This document shows, piece after piece, positions 1-7,371 of a DNA stretch of 11,051 nt; position 1 is the first letter of the stretch; each line of letters opens with the position of its first letter. The notes beneath the pieces were generated by a model. The model ran no database searches. It saw only the letters and a program-made list of their open reading frames with translations, and was not told the origin of the DNA. A program made the position numbers and the translations under genes. This DNA is from Phycisphaerales bacterium (GTDB taxonomy: Bacteria; Planctomycetota; Phycisphaerae; Sedimentisphaerales; Anaerobacaceae), in contig DQCG01000355.1 of NCBI GenBank assembly GCA_003533825.1, positions 1 through 11,051 of the forward strand. The letters are read 5' to 3'.

Positions 1-1133
1 TAGTAGCCTTTCGTTGCGGCATTGAGAAAAGCGTAAACTACGGTTATCAGCAGGATGAGTCCTACAATGGAAAAGAACATTCCGGTAAAGCCTCTTTTCC
101 TGGCTCGTGCAATAACGGCTTTTCGCTGGGCCAGCTTTTTAAGTTTTTCTGCAGAAGCATCTACCAGCAGCGCCTGTCTCCAAATCTTTCCCGCTGCTCC
201 TTCGAAACTCTGCACGAATCTATCCAGGATGAAACTTCCTTCGAGAATATCGGCAGAGTTCACCGGCTTGGCGAAAGAAACCGGAACTCCGGATCGCCGC
301 GGCGGGATCTGGCCAATCATATCAGCAACCTGACTGCATGCATTTTGCATAGCCTGGCGGTTGGCTTCGGCTTCGGTCATGCAGCTCTCTGCCGATTTGG
401 CAATTATAAATTGACTATTCGGAGTGGTATTGAAGAAGGCGGAGAAATCTTCGACCCAGGGTTTGTCCACGAAGTCGGCTCTAATGTTTGCCTGCCTGTC
501 TCCGGCCAGAACACTTGCCTGAATTGTGCCGTTGCTCATCTCGTTGCCGGATCCGTTCGACCAGGGGGCCGGATTTGTTTGGACTTTCACAATATCTATG
601 CGAATACCGACTTCGTCCTTCAGCACAGGCGCGGTTTCGGGAGCGATCTTCCATGGAGTGTCGGGAAACGCGCGGGCGGTTGCTCTTGCGAATTCCTCGA
701 TCAGCCCGCGGTCATGAGCGCCCTGGAACAGGACTAAACCACTCGGTGAAGTCTCACCGAAAACCTCCCGGACCGGTTCGCCTATTTGCAGGCCGAGGGA
801 ACGCACGGCGGAAAGCTTAGAAGGATGTACATTTGCTTCGAACTGATCTTCGATTCCCGGCAGCCAGATGGCTGCATCGGTGTCTTCTGATTGAGCTGTT
901 GCTTCCGGGATCGGCATTACTTCATAGTGCGGCGTTCTGTTGACTACGATTCGCGGGTGTGAGACGCTCAGAAAGATAACTGCAAGCAGTGGGATAATTA
1001 AAAGAGCTGTTATTGCTGCCAGCCAGGGCCTTTTAGAGCAGAGTTTTATGAAGATAACTGTCACTGCGATCACGACCAATAAAAGCAGAATCAACGCAGG
1101 AATCATCATGAATATAGTGGGTCTCATAATCAT
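1..1133 (-). CDS. Three-TM membrane protein of unknown family, cut by window edge
   Basis: The minus-strand frame stays open from the ATG at 1133-1131 to the window edge, giving 377 residues plus two bases (TA). The next codon is therefore Tyr or a stop, so the protein may end almost exactly at the edge. The start is well supported: AAGGAG lies 7 nt upstream, and the ATG overlaps the kinase stop codon as TAATG, which suggests translational coupling. Two N-terminal membrane segments are visible (about residues 7-29 and 37-57). They are followed by a soluble region of about 290 residues, probably outside the cytoplasm, and a third segment at about 351-369, close to the C-terminus. A basic stretch (about 330-347, many Lys/Arg) precedes the last segment. 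I recognise no catalytic motif and no named family. As the fourth gene of the kinase operon it is probably a membrane partner of the TM2 kinase; that role is inference from position only. Confidence 0.85.
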   Translation of the reverse strand, partial: MIMRPTIFMMIPALILLLLVVIAVTVIFIKLCSKRPWLAAITALLIIPLLAVIFLSVSHPRIVVNRTPHYEVMPIPEATAQSEDTDAAIWLPGIEDQFEANVHPSKLSAVRSLGLQIGEPVREVFGETSPSGLVLFQGAHDRGLIEEFARATARAFPDTPWKIAPETAPVLKDEVGIRIDIVKVQTNPAPWSNGSGNEMSNGTIQASVLAGDRQANIRADFVDKPWVEDFSAFFNTTPNSQFIIAKSAESCMTEAEANRQAMQNACSQVADMIGQIPPRRSGVPVSFAKPVNSADILEGSFILDRFVQSFEGAAGKIWRQALLVDASAEKLKKLAQRKAVIARARKRGFTGMFFSIVGLILLITVVYAFLNAATKGY

Positions 1134-4100
1134 TATTTTACTCCTTGATAAGGCATTTGAGGCAAAATCATTTCTCTTTGGCGGGCAGGCCAGGCCAGCA
1201 CTATAATTGATGCGAGAAAAAGGACTCCTGCAAAAAGAGCTTCCTCTTCCTGGACGGATCGGAGCAGCCTGTCAAATGCGGGTCCGATCTGTTGGGAATT
1301 GAGCATGCTGACAACTTCCTGGAAGTAGTGGCCGGACATTGCATCTGAGAAGACAAGAAACACGCAAAAGAATGCCATTAGACCCAATACCGCCCGTATC
1401 ATGTGTTTCGCACCTAAATGGCGACGGCCTATGATGGTAAAAATCGCGGCAAGCAGCAGTAAAATTACAACCATGATTGTCCCCAGACGCATTACAAGTT
1501 CGGGCCAGCCGGAATAGCTGCCGAAGAAGTGTTCTATCTGCGAGGAGACTTCCGCATTGGGCCAGCCGGCAGCTACATAATGGGGAAGGTGCAATCCAAC
1601 ACTCAAACCCGCTATGATTGCTGCAAAAGTCAGGATAAAGCCGATGCCGGAAAATAGAAAGGCAAGCGGATGAAACTGTTCATACATGACTGTAGTGGTT
1701 GGAGCGACAGGAGCGGACCGTGTCGGAGAATCCACTGCCGCCGGCGCCTGCACGGTTTTTGCTCGCTGGTCCTGGACTGCGGCGACACCTTGCCCGGGCG
1801 CCCAGGCCTTATCGGCAACTTTGGCCTCGGGAGCTTTAACGTTCAGCTCTTTGCTACTATGCCAAATCACAAGCGGTAAACCGTAGCGGTCCTTGAAATT
1901 GCCTGTTAGAATCAATATCATATCGATGATTTGCCCGACCATAAACAATCCGCCCGTCAGGAACCACAGTATGCCAGTGCCAATCTTTCCGACGTAGAAC
2001 CGGTGCAGGCCGGCCAGAGGAAATCCGGTAAGACCCGGCGCAGCCAGCAGCATCGCCCATAAGCGTTTGTAAGACGATACACCGGCAGGGGCCTTTGGAC
2101 TTGAGACGGCGGGCTGCTTTGAAGATGCTGCCGAAGTCCCGGCAGGCTTGGATACACGGCCGACGAACAAACTGGCCGGCAGGAACGCAATGATGAAAAA
2201 TGCAACGGCAGGTAAGATTATCATCATTAGAAGGAATAAGAACATCGCATCATTCAAGCGGAGGTTTCCCATACAGATGGATGAAAAAACGACGGTAAGC
2301 ACGCAGATCAGCAGTATGCCCGGTTTTATAATATAACGATACCAGCCGTTGAATTTCCCGCGTAAGGCACCAACGAAGCAGAAAAGCGACAGGATAAGGC
2401 TATCAACTCCAAAAGCCAAAGTAGATGCAAAATCGCTACCGCATAATCCCACCCCCGCCAGGATTGTAAGAAACAATCCAAGACCAAGTGTCATAAAGAA
2501 GCCAACCAGCCAGAGAACACGTACGTACGGCGGCACAGGGCGGCCGACAATTTTACCGCTGTAAGGCTGCGCTTCTTTCTTTTTCTGCTGAGCTTGCCTG
2601 GCTTGCTTTTCGGCCGCTTGCTTAGATTGTGCCGCGCTGCCGAATGTGCTGTACGCCTGAACTACCAGGATTGTCCCCGCCAGCACCGAGGCGATTAAAA
2701 TAGGCGTTTGTCCGAATATCGCGGCGCTAAGCAGGCCCAGCAAACCAATCCATACGGCTGAGCCGAGCGAAAGACGCTTGGACCTCTGCGGAGAGCTGAT
2801 CCGGCGCCAATCCACAAGAATCATGGGTATCGCCAGCGCCAACCACAGTCCGTGAGAAGGAACATTTACCAGACCCGAAGAGTGGCCTGCCATACCAGCA
2901 ATACCTGCCGCAATCGAAGCTAAAAGAGCGGCAACGCAACAGGTAACTATCTTGGGTATCCACTGCGATTCGGGCTCTATGTTTGTAAGCCAGCGTTTGT
3001 GGGAGAAGATAATTGTCTTGGAACAAACGGCAATCATCGCGAATATCACTATCGCAGTTGGCATCCTGCCTTTGTTTGGCCCGATTAACAGACTTGCTCC
3101 AATCGCAACAAAAGCCATCGTCATAAAGGCAAGTGTACGCCTCTGGTGAAGAGCGACAGGGTCGGTAATCCCCGGGATACGCATCTTCGAGCCTAACAAC
3201 TTGCCGGTTTCGGCATCGACTTTGTCGGCAACCTTTTGACCCATAGCATCAGCCTGCTGGGCAAAACGCTGGGCTGTATCCGTTATTTGCCTGCCCACAT
3301 CCCTGTTTGGCTCAGCAGCTTGCTGTGCCAAGCGCTGCGCAGTATCGGTTATTTCCTTGCCCACCTCCCTGGTCGGCTCCGCTGCGACCTGAGCTTTTGG
3401 TTTTTCGACGCGTGGCTGTTCGACTATATTCGCTTTGGCGGCGACTCGCTCGGCAACTACCGAAAGCTCATCCGGTGAGAAATGTGATACGCTGTTTCGA
3501 ATGTTCTCCGAACCGTAGAGGTCCTCTACCATCTCCTGGACGGACTTGTAGCGTTCGGCGGGGTCTTTGGCCAAAGCCTTTGTGATAACCCGGACAAACG
3601 GCTCTTCGATATGGCTGAGCTCCGGCGTGGCTGTCATATGTTTCATCAGGATCTCAGCGGGGCTGGCGCCGATAAAAGGGACATCTCCGGTCAACATTTC
3701 GTAAAGCAGAACGCCAAGTGCATAAATGTCTATACTGCAGTTATAGTTGCCGGCTCCGATTTCCGGCGCCATATAGTGAACGGTTCCGACGGTAATAGTA
3801 TGGCCGCTGTGGCGACTGGCGCTTATAGCTTTGGCGAGCCCATAGTCGCCGACCTTCACATAGCCGTTTTCGTAAAATATGTTGCTTGGCTTCAGGTCCC
3901 GATGGACGATGCCGCATTCATGGAGGAATGACAGGCTCTTGGCGATTTCACGCAGGAAGAATGCTGCTTTTTGGGCTCCGAGGCCGCTGGGCGATTCCGT
4001 AAGCAAATCGCGCAGCGAAGGTCCCGAGACATACTCCATGATGACGAAAGGCTCGTTCCGGTCGTTGTACTTCACGTCAAAAATCGTTACCAGATGAGGA

Positions 4101-4294
4101 CTCTTGAGGTTCATGCACTGGCTGATACCCCTGAGCTCTATCTGCTCGTAGTTCTGGACCGCCTTGATGGCTACCTCTCGACCGCTGTCGCTGACAGCAT
4201 AGTACACTTCACCAAATCCCCCGCGTCCCGCAGCCCTCTGGATCGTGTATCCTTCAAGGGGTCTATCATTGTGTTGGTACTGGTACTTTTGCAT
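1133..4294 (-). CDS. Hanks-type Ser/Thr protein kinase with multi-pass membrane region and TM2 domain
   Basis: This 1053-residue kinase would phosphorylate Ser/Thr on protein substrates; its targets are unknown. The kinase domain occupies about residues 15-261. It has a glycine-rich loop GRGGFGEV (23-30), Lys44 in VAIK, the catalytic loop HRDLKPSN (131-138), DYG in place of DFG (150-152), APE (176-178) and the DIYALG segment (189-194). All core catalytic residues are present, so activity is likely. Residues 304-347 are a tandem 22-residue helical repeat. From about 387 onward there are roughly 15 hydrophobic segments. A TM2-family domain lies at about 741-800 (GLHRFYVGK at 762-770), with Pro/Ala-rich linkers on both sides. 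Such a large membrane region is unusual for a kinase, which normally has one TM segment and an extracellular sensor. The start has only a weak RBS (AGAAG), but the domain begins soon after it. The gene lies 47 bp after the FHA-like gene and overlaps the next gene by one base. Confidence 0.95.
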   Translation of the reverse strand: MQKYQYQHNDRPLEGYTIQRAAGRGGFGEVYYAVSDSGREVAIKAVQNYEQIELRGISQCMNLKSPHLVTIFDVKYNDRNEPFVIMEYVSGPSLRDLLTESPSGLGAQKAAFFLREIAKSLSFLHECGIVHRDLKPSNIFYENGYVKVGDYGLAKAISASRHSGHTITVGTVHYMAPEIGAGNYNCSIDIYALGVLLYEMLTGDVPFIGASPAEILMKHMTATPELSHIEEPFVRVITKALAKDPAERYKSVQEMVEDLYGSENIRNSVSHFSPDELSVVAERVAAKANIVEQPRVEKPKAQVAAEPTREVGKEITDTAQRLAQQAAEPNRDVGRQITDTAQRFAQQADAMGQKVADKVDAETGKLLGSKMRIPGITDPVALHQRRTLAFMTMAFVAIGASLLIGPNKGRMPTAIVIFAMIAVCSKTIIFSHKRWLTNIEPESQWIPKIVTCCVAALLASIAAGIAGMAGHSSGLVNVPSHGLWLALAIPMILVDWRRISSPQRSKRLSLGSAVWIGLLGLLSAAIFGQTPILIASVLAGTILVVQAYSTFGSAAQSKQAAEKQARQAQQKKKEAQPYSGKIVGRPVPPYVRVLWLVGFFMTLGLGLFLTILAGVGLCGSDFASTLAFGVDSLILSLFCFVGALRGKFNGWYRYIIKPGILLICVLTVVFSSICMGNLRLNDAMFLFLLMMIILPAVAFFIIAFLPASLFVGRVSKPAGTSAASSKQPAVSSPKAPAGVSSYKRLWAMLLAAPGLTGFPLAGLHRFYVGKIGTGILWFLTGGLFMVGQIIDMILILTGNFKDRYGLPLVIWHSSKELNVKAPEAKVADKAWAPGQGVAAVQDQRAKTVQAPAAVDSPTRSAPVAPTTTVMYEQFHPLAFLFSGIGFILTFAAIIAGLSVGLHLPHYVAAGWPNAEVSSQIEHFFGSYSGWPELVMRLGTIMVVILLLLAAIFTIIGRRHLGAKHMIRAVLGLMAFFCVFLVFSDAMSGHYFQEVVSMLNSQQIGPAFDRLLRSVQEEEALFAGVLFLASIIVLAWPARQREMILPQMPYQGVK
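1141..1146 (-). promoter_or_regulatory. Ribosome binding site of the fourth operon gene
   Basis: On the minus strand AAGGAG lies 7 nt before the ATG at 1133. It sits inside the last codons of the kinase gene. Together with the one-base TAATG overlap it fixes the start and suggests coupled translation. The whole initiation region closely resembles that of the first gene of the operon (6873-6851). Confidence 0.8.
3254..3385 (-). repeat. Tandem 2 x 66-bp repeat inside the kinase gene
   Basis: The sequence encodes two consecutive 22-residue units (kinase residues 304-325 and 326-347). Each runs AAEP-x-R-(D/E)-VG-(K/R)-x-ITDTAQR-(L/F)-AQQ. A shortened third unit starting ADAMGQKVADK follows. The units look like amphipathic helix between the kinase domain and the first membrane segment, so they may set the distance to the membrane or mediate oligomerisation (inference). 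Confidence 0.85.
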
Positions 4295-4341
4295 TTTGCT
4301 TCTGCCGTTCTAAGCGCTCCGTTTTATTAAAGTTGAATTTA

Positions 4342-5967
4342 CTACTTAAGTTCCGTTAAGACCAGCGAAATCTGGCCTATCCTGATCTGCTTGTCGACAG
4401 GAAGGCCGGCCCTCGAACTTACCGGTTTGTCGTTGACAAGTATCTTATCCTTTGCTTTGCAGAACAGTTGTCCGTTTTGGGCGAATAGCGCGATGGTCTG
4501 GTCAAGAGATTCCGCGAGGATATGGCTGCCTTCGTTTGGTCCAATCAGAATGTCACGATCCATTAAAATGATACGTCGAACGTCCGCCCGGCCTAATCGC
4601 GCGGACGGAAGACTCAAAGTCGCGGTTGTGCTTGCCGGGTTGGGAATATTGAACTTCATCCCGCACCTCGGCGACAAACTGATGCGGTCCGAATCAACGA
4701 GCAGTTTATTGGTCGTCGTCGCGTCGTTTACCCTGACGGGACTGGATGAACGGATGAAATAATCATCCTCCGACCGCTCGATAGTTACCGCCGGGATGTG
4801 GGGATCAACCATCAAACCCACGGTCGGTCGGGCCGAAGAGCTTATAGGTCCGACCGTGATACTGGCATCCCGAAGAACATAGAAGCTGCCGATTCCATCT
4901 ATTTGCATTAAAAGCTTGGAAGGGATTGACGAATCGGCCCTGGTATCCGGGGTGCTGGGGTGTGAGATTGCCTGCGGTTGTTTCTTGCTCACGCTCAAAG
5001 CTCCATTCTCCGTACTTTGTATTCTGTCTGCGTACTCTGCATCTGCCGGTTCTTCGCTGATTTCCAATCCGAGGGGGCTTGCCACTAATTCGTCGAGCAG
5101 TTCGGCGGCCTGCCGGCTCTGTTCGGTGACCTTGCCCAGCCACTCCGCTGAGGGGCAGGTCAATTTTACCTTACGAAGCAGGCGAACCGCCGCACGGGGT
5201 CGACCCGCTGCAACATACTCGGCCGCCTGACGACAATAGCTCAGTGCCAATCCAAGTTCGGATATTTCGTCGCAGCCATCGGCGATTGGGGAAACTTTCT
5301 GCCACAGGGAGTGAGCGAGGTCGAGTCGACCGCCGTCGATGTTCTCTTTGATCTGCCCGGCCGCCAGCGATCTGAGTTTCGAGACCAGTTCGATAATTTT
5401 ATCGTTTTTACTGCCTGCCGTCTCGGTATTCAGAACAATGTCGATCGCGACATTAAGGTCATTCCGCTGCAAAGCATTTTCTGCCTTTGCGATTGCTTCG
5501 GTCGTATGCAGCCTTGCAATAGCCGCCTGCTGCAGGACGATTCCCGCCTGGCTGTCTTTATCGCCGGTATCGTTCAATATCTCTTCTCCGGCTGAAATCC
5601 AGCCATCCTGTATGTGTTGTCTCGCTTGGGCAACCTTTAATGAACGATGCCTGTTTCTGAGCCGTCTTTGCTCCATCTCGCTGCAGATTGCCGAACGCAG
5701 CTTCGCCACGTCCTCGGTATTGCCGGCCAGCTTCTCCGCCTTGTTGCAATCGGCCAGGGCCAGTTGTATTCTCTCCGCTTCGAGGTTCTCCTGGCCCCGC
5801 CTGGTAAAGGCTCGAGCAAGCCGGCCGATAAGCTTTTGACCGCGACGATGCTCCCTGATGGTTTTCGACTGGACAATGTCAAATGCTTCATCCAATCGGC
5901 CATCAGCAATCGCACTTGCAGCTTGTTTTAGTCGTAGAATCAGCACTGTAATACTCCCGGCATTCAC
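4342..5967 (-). CDS. Helical-repeat protein with two divergent FHA-like domains
   Basis: This 541-residue protein has no membrane segment and is probably cytoplasmic. Residues 1 to about 295 are almost wholly helical, with repeated A/L/G-spaced helix pairs resembling TPR-type solenoids (for example 12-30, 155-178, 202-222 and 239-262). A low-complexity linker (about 300-350) precedes two beta-rich blocks with FHA-like patterning: about 353-441 (SITVGP, YFI, VRVND, DRISL) and about 464-539 (ILIGP, LFCKAKDKILVND, QIRIGQISLVL). FHA domains bind phosphothreonine, which would suit the kinase encoded next door. However, both blocks have Pro where FHA domains usually carry the Arg of the GR motif, and neither shows the Ser-x-x-His motif. 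They may therefore be structural or may bind in another way. The start is fixed by an in-frame TGA directly before the ATG; no strong RBS is visible, which fits translation from the upstream message. The FHA assignment rests on pattern only. Confidence 0.85.
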   Translation of the reverse strand: MNAGSITVLILRLKQAASAIADGRLDEAFDIVQSKTIREHRRGQKLIGRLARAFTRRGQENLEAERIQLALADCNKAEKLAGNTEDVAKLRSAICSEMEQRRLRNRHRSLKVAQARQHIQDGWISAGEEILNDTGDKDSQAGIVLQQAAIARLHTTEAIAKAENALQRNDLNVAIDIVLNTETAGSKNDKIIELVSKLRSLAAGQIKENIDGGRLDLAHSLWQKVSPIADGCDEISELGLALSYCRQAAEYVAAGRPRAAVRLLRKVKLTCPSAEWLGKVTEQSRQAAELLDELVASPLGLEISEEPADAEYADRIQSTENGALSVSKKQPQAISHPSTPDTRADSSIPSKLLMQIDGIGSFYVLRDASITVGPISSSARPTVGLMVDPHIPAVTIERSEDDYFIRSSSPVRVNDATTTNKLLVDSDRISLSPRCGMKFNIPNPASTTATLSLPSARLGRADVRRIILMDRDILIGPNEGSHILAESLDQTIALFAQNGQLFCKAKDKILVNDKPVSSRAGLPVDKQIRIGQISLVLTELK

Positions 5968-6014
5968 TGGCGCGACAAATGATGTCTTATCGCACTATTT
6001 TACTATGTTTCGTG

Positions 6015-6860
6015 TCAATTTTCCAGTAGTTGCTCAGATTGTTGCGTCTGAGTTGCAGTACTTGCCAGCCTGGTCTGTTGATCTCTGGCCTGGAAATAGT
6101 CGTCTACCTGTGTCAGCAAATCTTCTTCAACGACCGCATCGACGGGGATTGCCTGAACGAACTGGCTCTCGTGTGCCAATATTCGCTCGGCGACGTCGAG
6201 ACGTTTCTTGATCTGATTGATGAGCTTTTCCGTCTGTGCCAGCTTGCTGTTGTCCACCTGGATATGCGATCCGACCGATGCGGCTTTGACGAGTCTATGC
6301 TGACTTGCAAGCGATTCGATCTTATCCTGGAGCATCCTCTTACGGCTGCGGGTCTGCTCCAGCACCTGCATTGCTGCTTGCAGGGAGTTCTGGCGGCTTA
6401 CCATGAGTCGTTTCTTGCTGGCAAAAACCAGCTCGCTCTCTTTGAATCGCTCAAATCGGTTCGCCAGGTCCTCCTTGACGTAGCTGCGAGGATATTCTCT
6501 GCCGGCGAAGCAATATTGGACCTTCGGTTCTGCAAGGGCGTCACGGAGCTTTGCGATCCGCAGCTTCTCTTCCTTCATAGATTCCTCGCTCTTGGCGATA
6601 TCGACCTTTAATGCCGCCACTTCCACTTCTTCCTGCGCTATCAGCCGGACATTGACGTGCATCTCGGGGATGATCTCTTCCAGCAGATCACGGGCGCGTC
6701 TCAGCTCGAACTCGATAGGAACTGAGTCTTTCACTACGGTCCGCACCGACTTGGCCGAGCTGCGAACGTAGCTGACAACATCCTTGCCGAAGAGCAAACC
6801 GCCGACAAGTGAAACGCCTACTGCAACCATCACGCTTCTTTTTAACCATTTCATAATCAT
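6015..6860 (-). CDS. Membrane-anchored coiled-coil protein, first gene of the operon
   Basis: This is a 281-residue protein with the order: short basic N-terminus (MIMKWLKR), one hydrophobic segment (about 9-25, rich in V/G/L), and a long charged helical body. The body has heptad-like runs at about 48-115 and 130-240, and a Gln/Thr-rich tail. The layout suggests an inner-membrane anchor with a coiled-coil rod. The rod is vaguely PspA-like, but I would not assign it to that family. I chose the ATG at 6860 because AAGGAG lies 7 nt upstream and the sequence goes directly into a plausible basic-plus-hydrophobic membrane anchor. The frame is open 28 codons further upstream to an ATG at 6944, but that start has no RBS and its residues look non-coding. 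The gene heads the operon, 47 bp before the FHA-like gene, so it may be a scaffold for the kinase or for the divergently encoded tubulin-like proteins (inference). Confidence 0.88.
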   Translation of the reverse strand: MIMKWLKRSVMVAVGVSLVGGLLFGKDVVSYVRSSAKSVRTVVKDSVPIEFELRRARDLLEEIIPEMHVNVRLIAQEEVEVAALKVDIAKSEESMKEEKLRIAKLRDALAEPKVQYCFAGREYPRSYVKEDLANRFERFKESELVFASKKRLMVSRQNSLQAAMQVLEQTRSRKRMLQDKIESLASQHRLVKAASVGSHIQVDNSKLAQTEKLINQIKKRLDVAERILAHESQFVQAIPVDAVVEEDLLTQVDDYFQARDQQTRLASTATQTQQSEQLLEN

Positions 6861-6867
6861 TTCATTA

Positions 6868-6873
6868 CTCCTT
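6868..6873 (-). promoter_or_regulatory. Ribosome binding site that sets the coiled-coil gene start
   Basis: AAGGAG on the minus strand is 7 nt before the ATG at 6860 and argues for that start over the in-frame ATG 28 codons upstream. The following sequence reads TAATGAAATGATTATGA. The other ATG at 6865 is out of frame. Confidence 0.8.
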
Positions 6874-6875
6874 AA

Positions 6876-7357
6876 TACTATCAACATTATTTTGTTTCCT
6901 GGTTCTGGCCATTTAAGGGCCACATTTGGATTGTCGTGGTTCAATCCGTTTTATTTCAAAAAAAAAGATGTTCAAGGCCCTATGATATTTCAAAGGTAAA
7001 TCAGGCAAAACCATGATTGCAATAGGATTATAGGACTTAAATTAAGTTACGGCGAAAAACGATGGTGCATTATGCTCCGAAGCCTCCGCAGTCGCTGATA
7101 AATGCCCTTATTTATTAAATAGCTTTCAGACCGTTTATTTGTGTCGATATCACGAACATTCAGAAAGTGTTCAATTATTCGTAAGTCTTTATTATGCAAA
7201 GCCTTTCTCTAAGAAAAAGCATGAAATGTGACTCTTAGAAAAATGAAAAAACAGATTATGTGCCCCTGTTAGTTAGTCGATAAATACCGATACTATTTCT
7301 AACGTGCACAAAGAGTGTGCAGCAGCCCAAAAGCGAAAACGAAAAATTATTTCAAAA
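6876..7357. promoter_or_regulatory. Divergent intergenic region with several short dyads
   Basis: No gene of convincing quality is seen between the two divergent start regions. The stretch holds several inverted repeats: ACTTAA-A-TTAAGT (7035-7047, perfect), GGtGCAT-T-ATGCtCC (7064-7078), GAACA...TGTTC (7154-7172), CTAAGA...TCTTAG (7209-7238) and TGCACA-aagag-TGTGCA (7305-7321). There is also a near-direct repeat, CTCT(A/T)AGAAAAA, at 7207 and 7232 (25 bp apart). A TATTAT at 7190-7195 and a TACTAT at 7291-7296 are possible -10 boxes for the plus-strand gene, but neither has a good -35. Short AT-rich dyads occur by chance, so operator function is only a possibility. Confidence 0.4.
6948..6975 (-). 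promoter_or_regulatory. Possible sigma-70-like promoter for the minus-strand operon
   Basis: On the minus strand TTGAAC (6975-6970) and TAAAAC (6953-6948) are separated by 16 nt, and the spacer contains a run of nine T. The -35 box matches the consensus at four of six positions and the -10 box at four of six. It lies about 90 bp before the operon's first start codon. The match is modest and the region is AT-rich. Confidence 0.3.
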
Positions 7358-7363
7358 TAGGAG
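7358..7363 (+). promoter_or_regulatory. Ribosome binding site of the first tubulin-like gene
   Basis: TAGGAG lies 8 nt before the ATG at 7372. It is part of the 12-base block TCAAAATAGGAG (7352-7363), which recurs exactly before the second tubulin-like gene at 8831-8842. Confidence 0.85.
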
Positions 7364-7371
7364 AATGAAAA

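Noticed and set aside
345..1206. Plus-strand open frames opposite the three-TM membrane protein
   Set aside because: They overlap each other and lie antisense to a continuous minus-strand frame with membrane segments and a good RBS; their proteins show no recognisable pattern.
6861..6944. Longer N-terminus (28 extra residues) for the coiled-coil protein from the ATG at 6944
   Set aside because: It has no RBS, its composition does not look coding, and the ATG at 6860 has AAGGAG at ideal spacing directly before a basic-plus-hydrophobic anchor.
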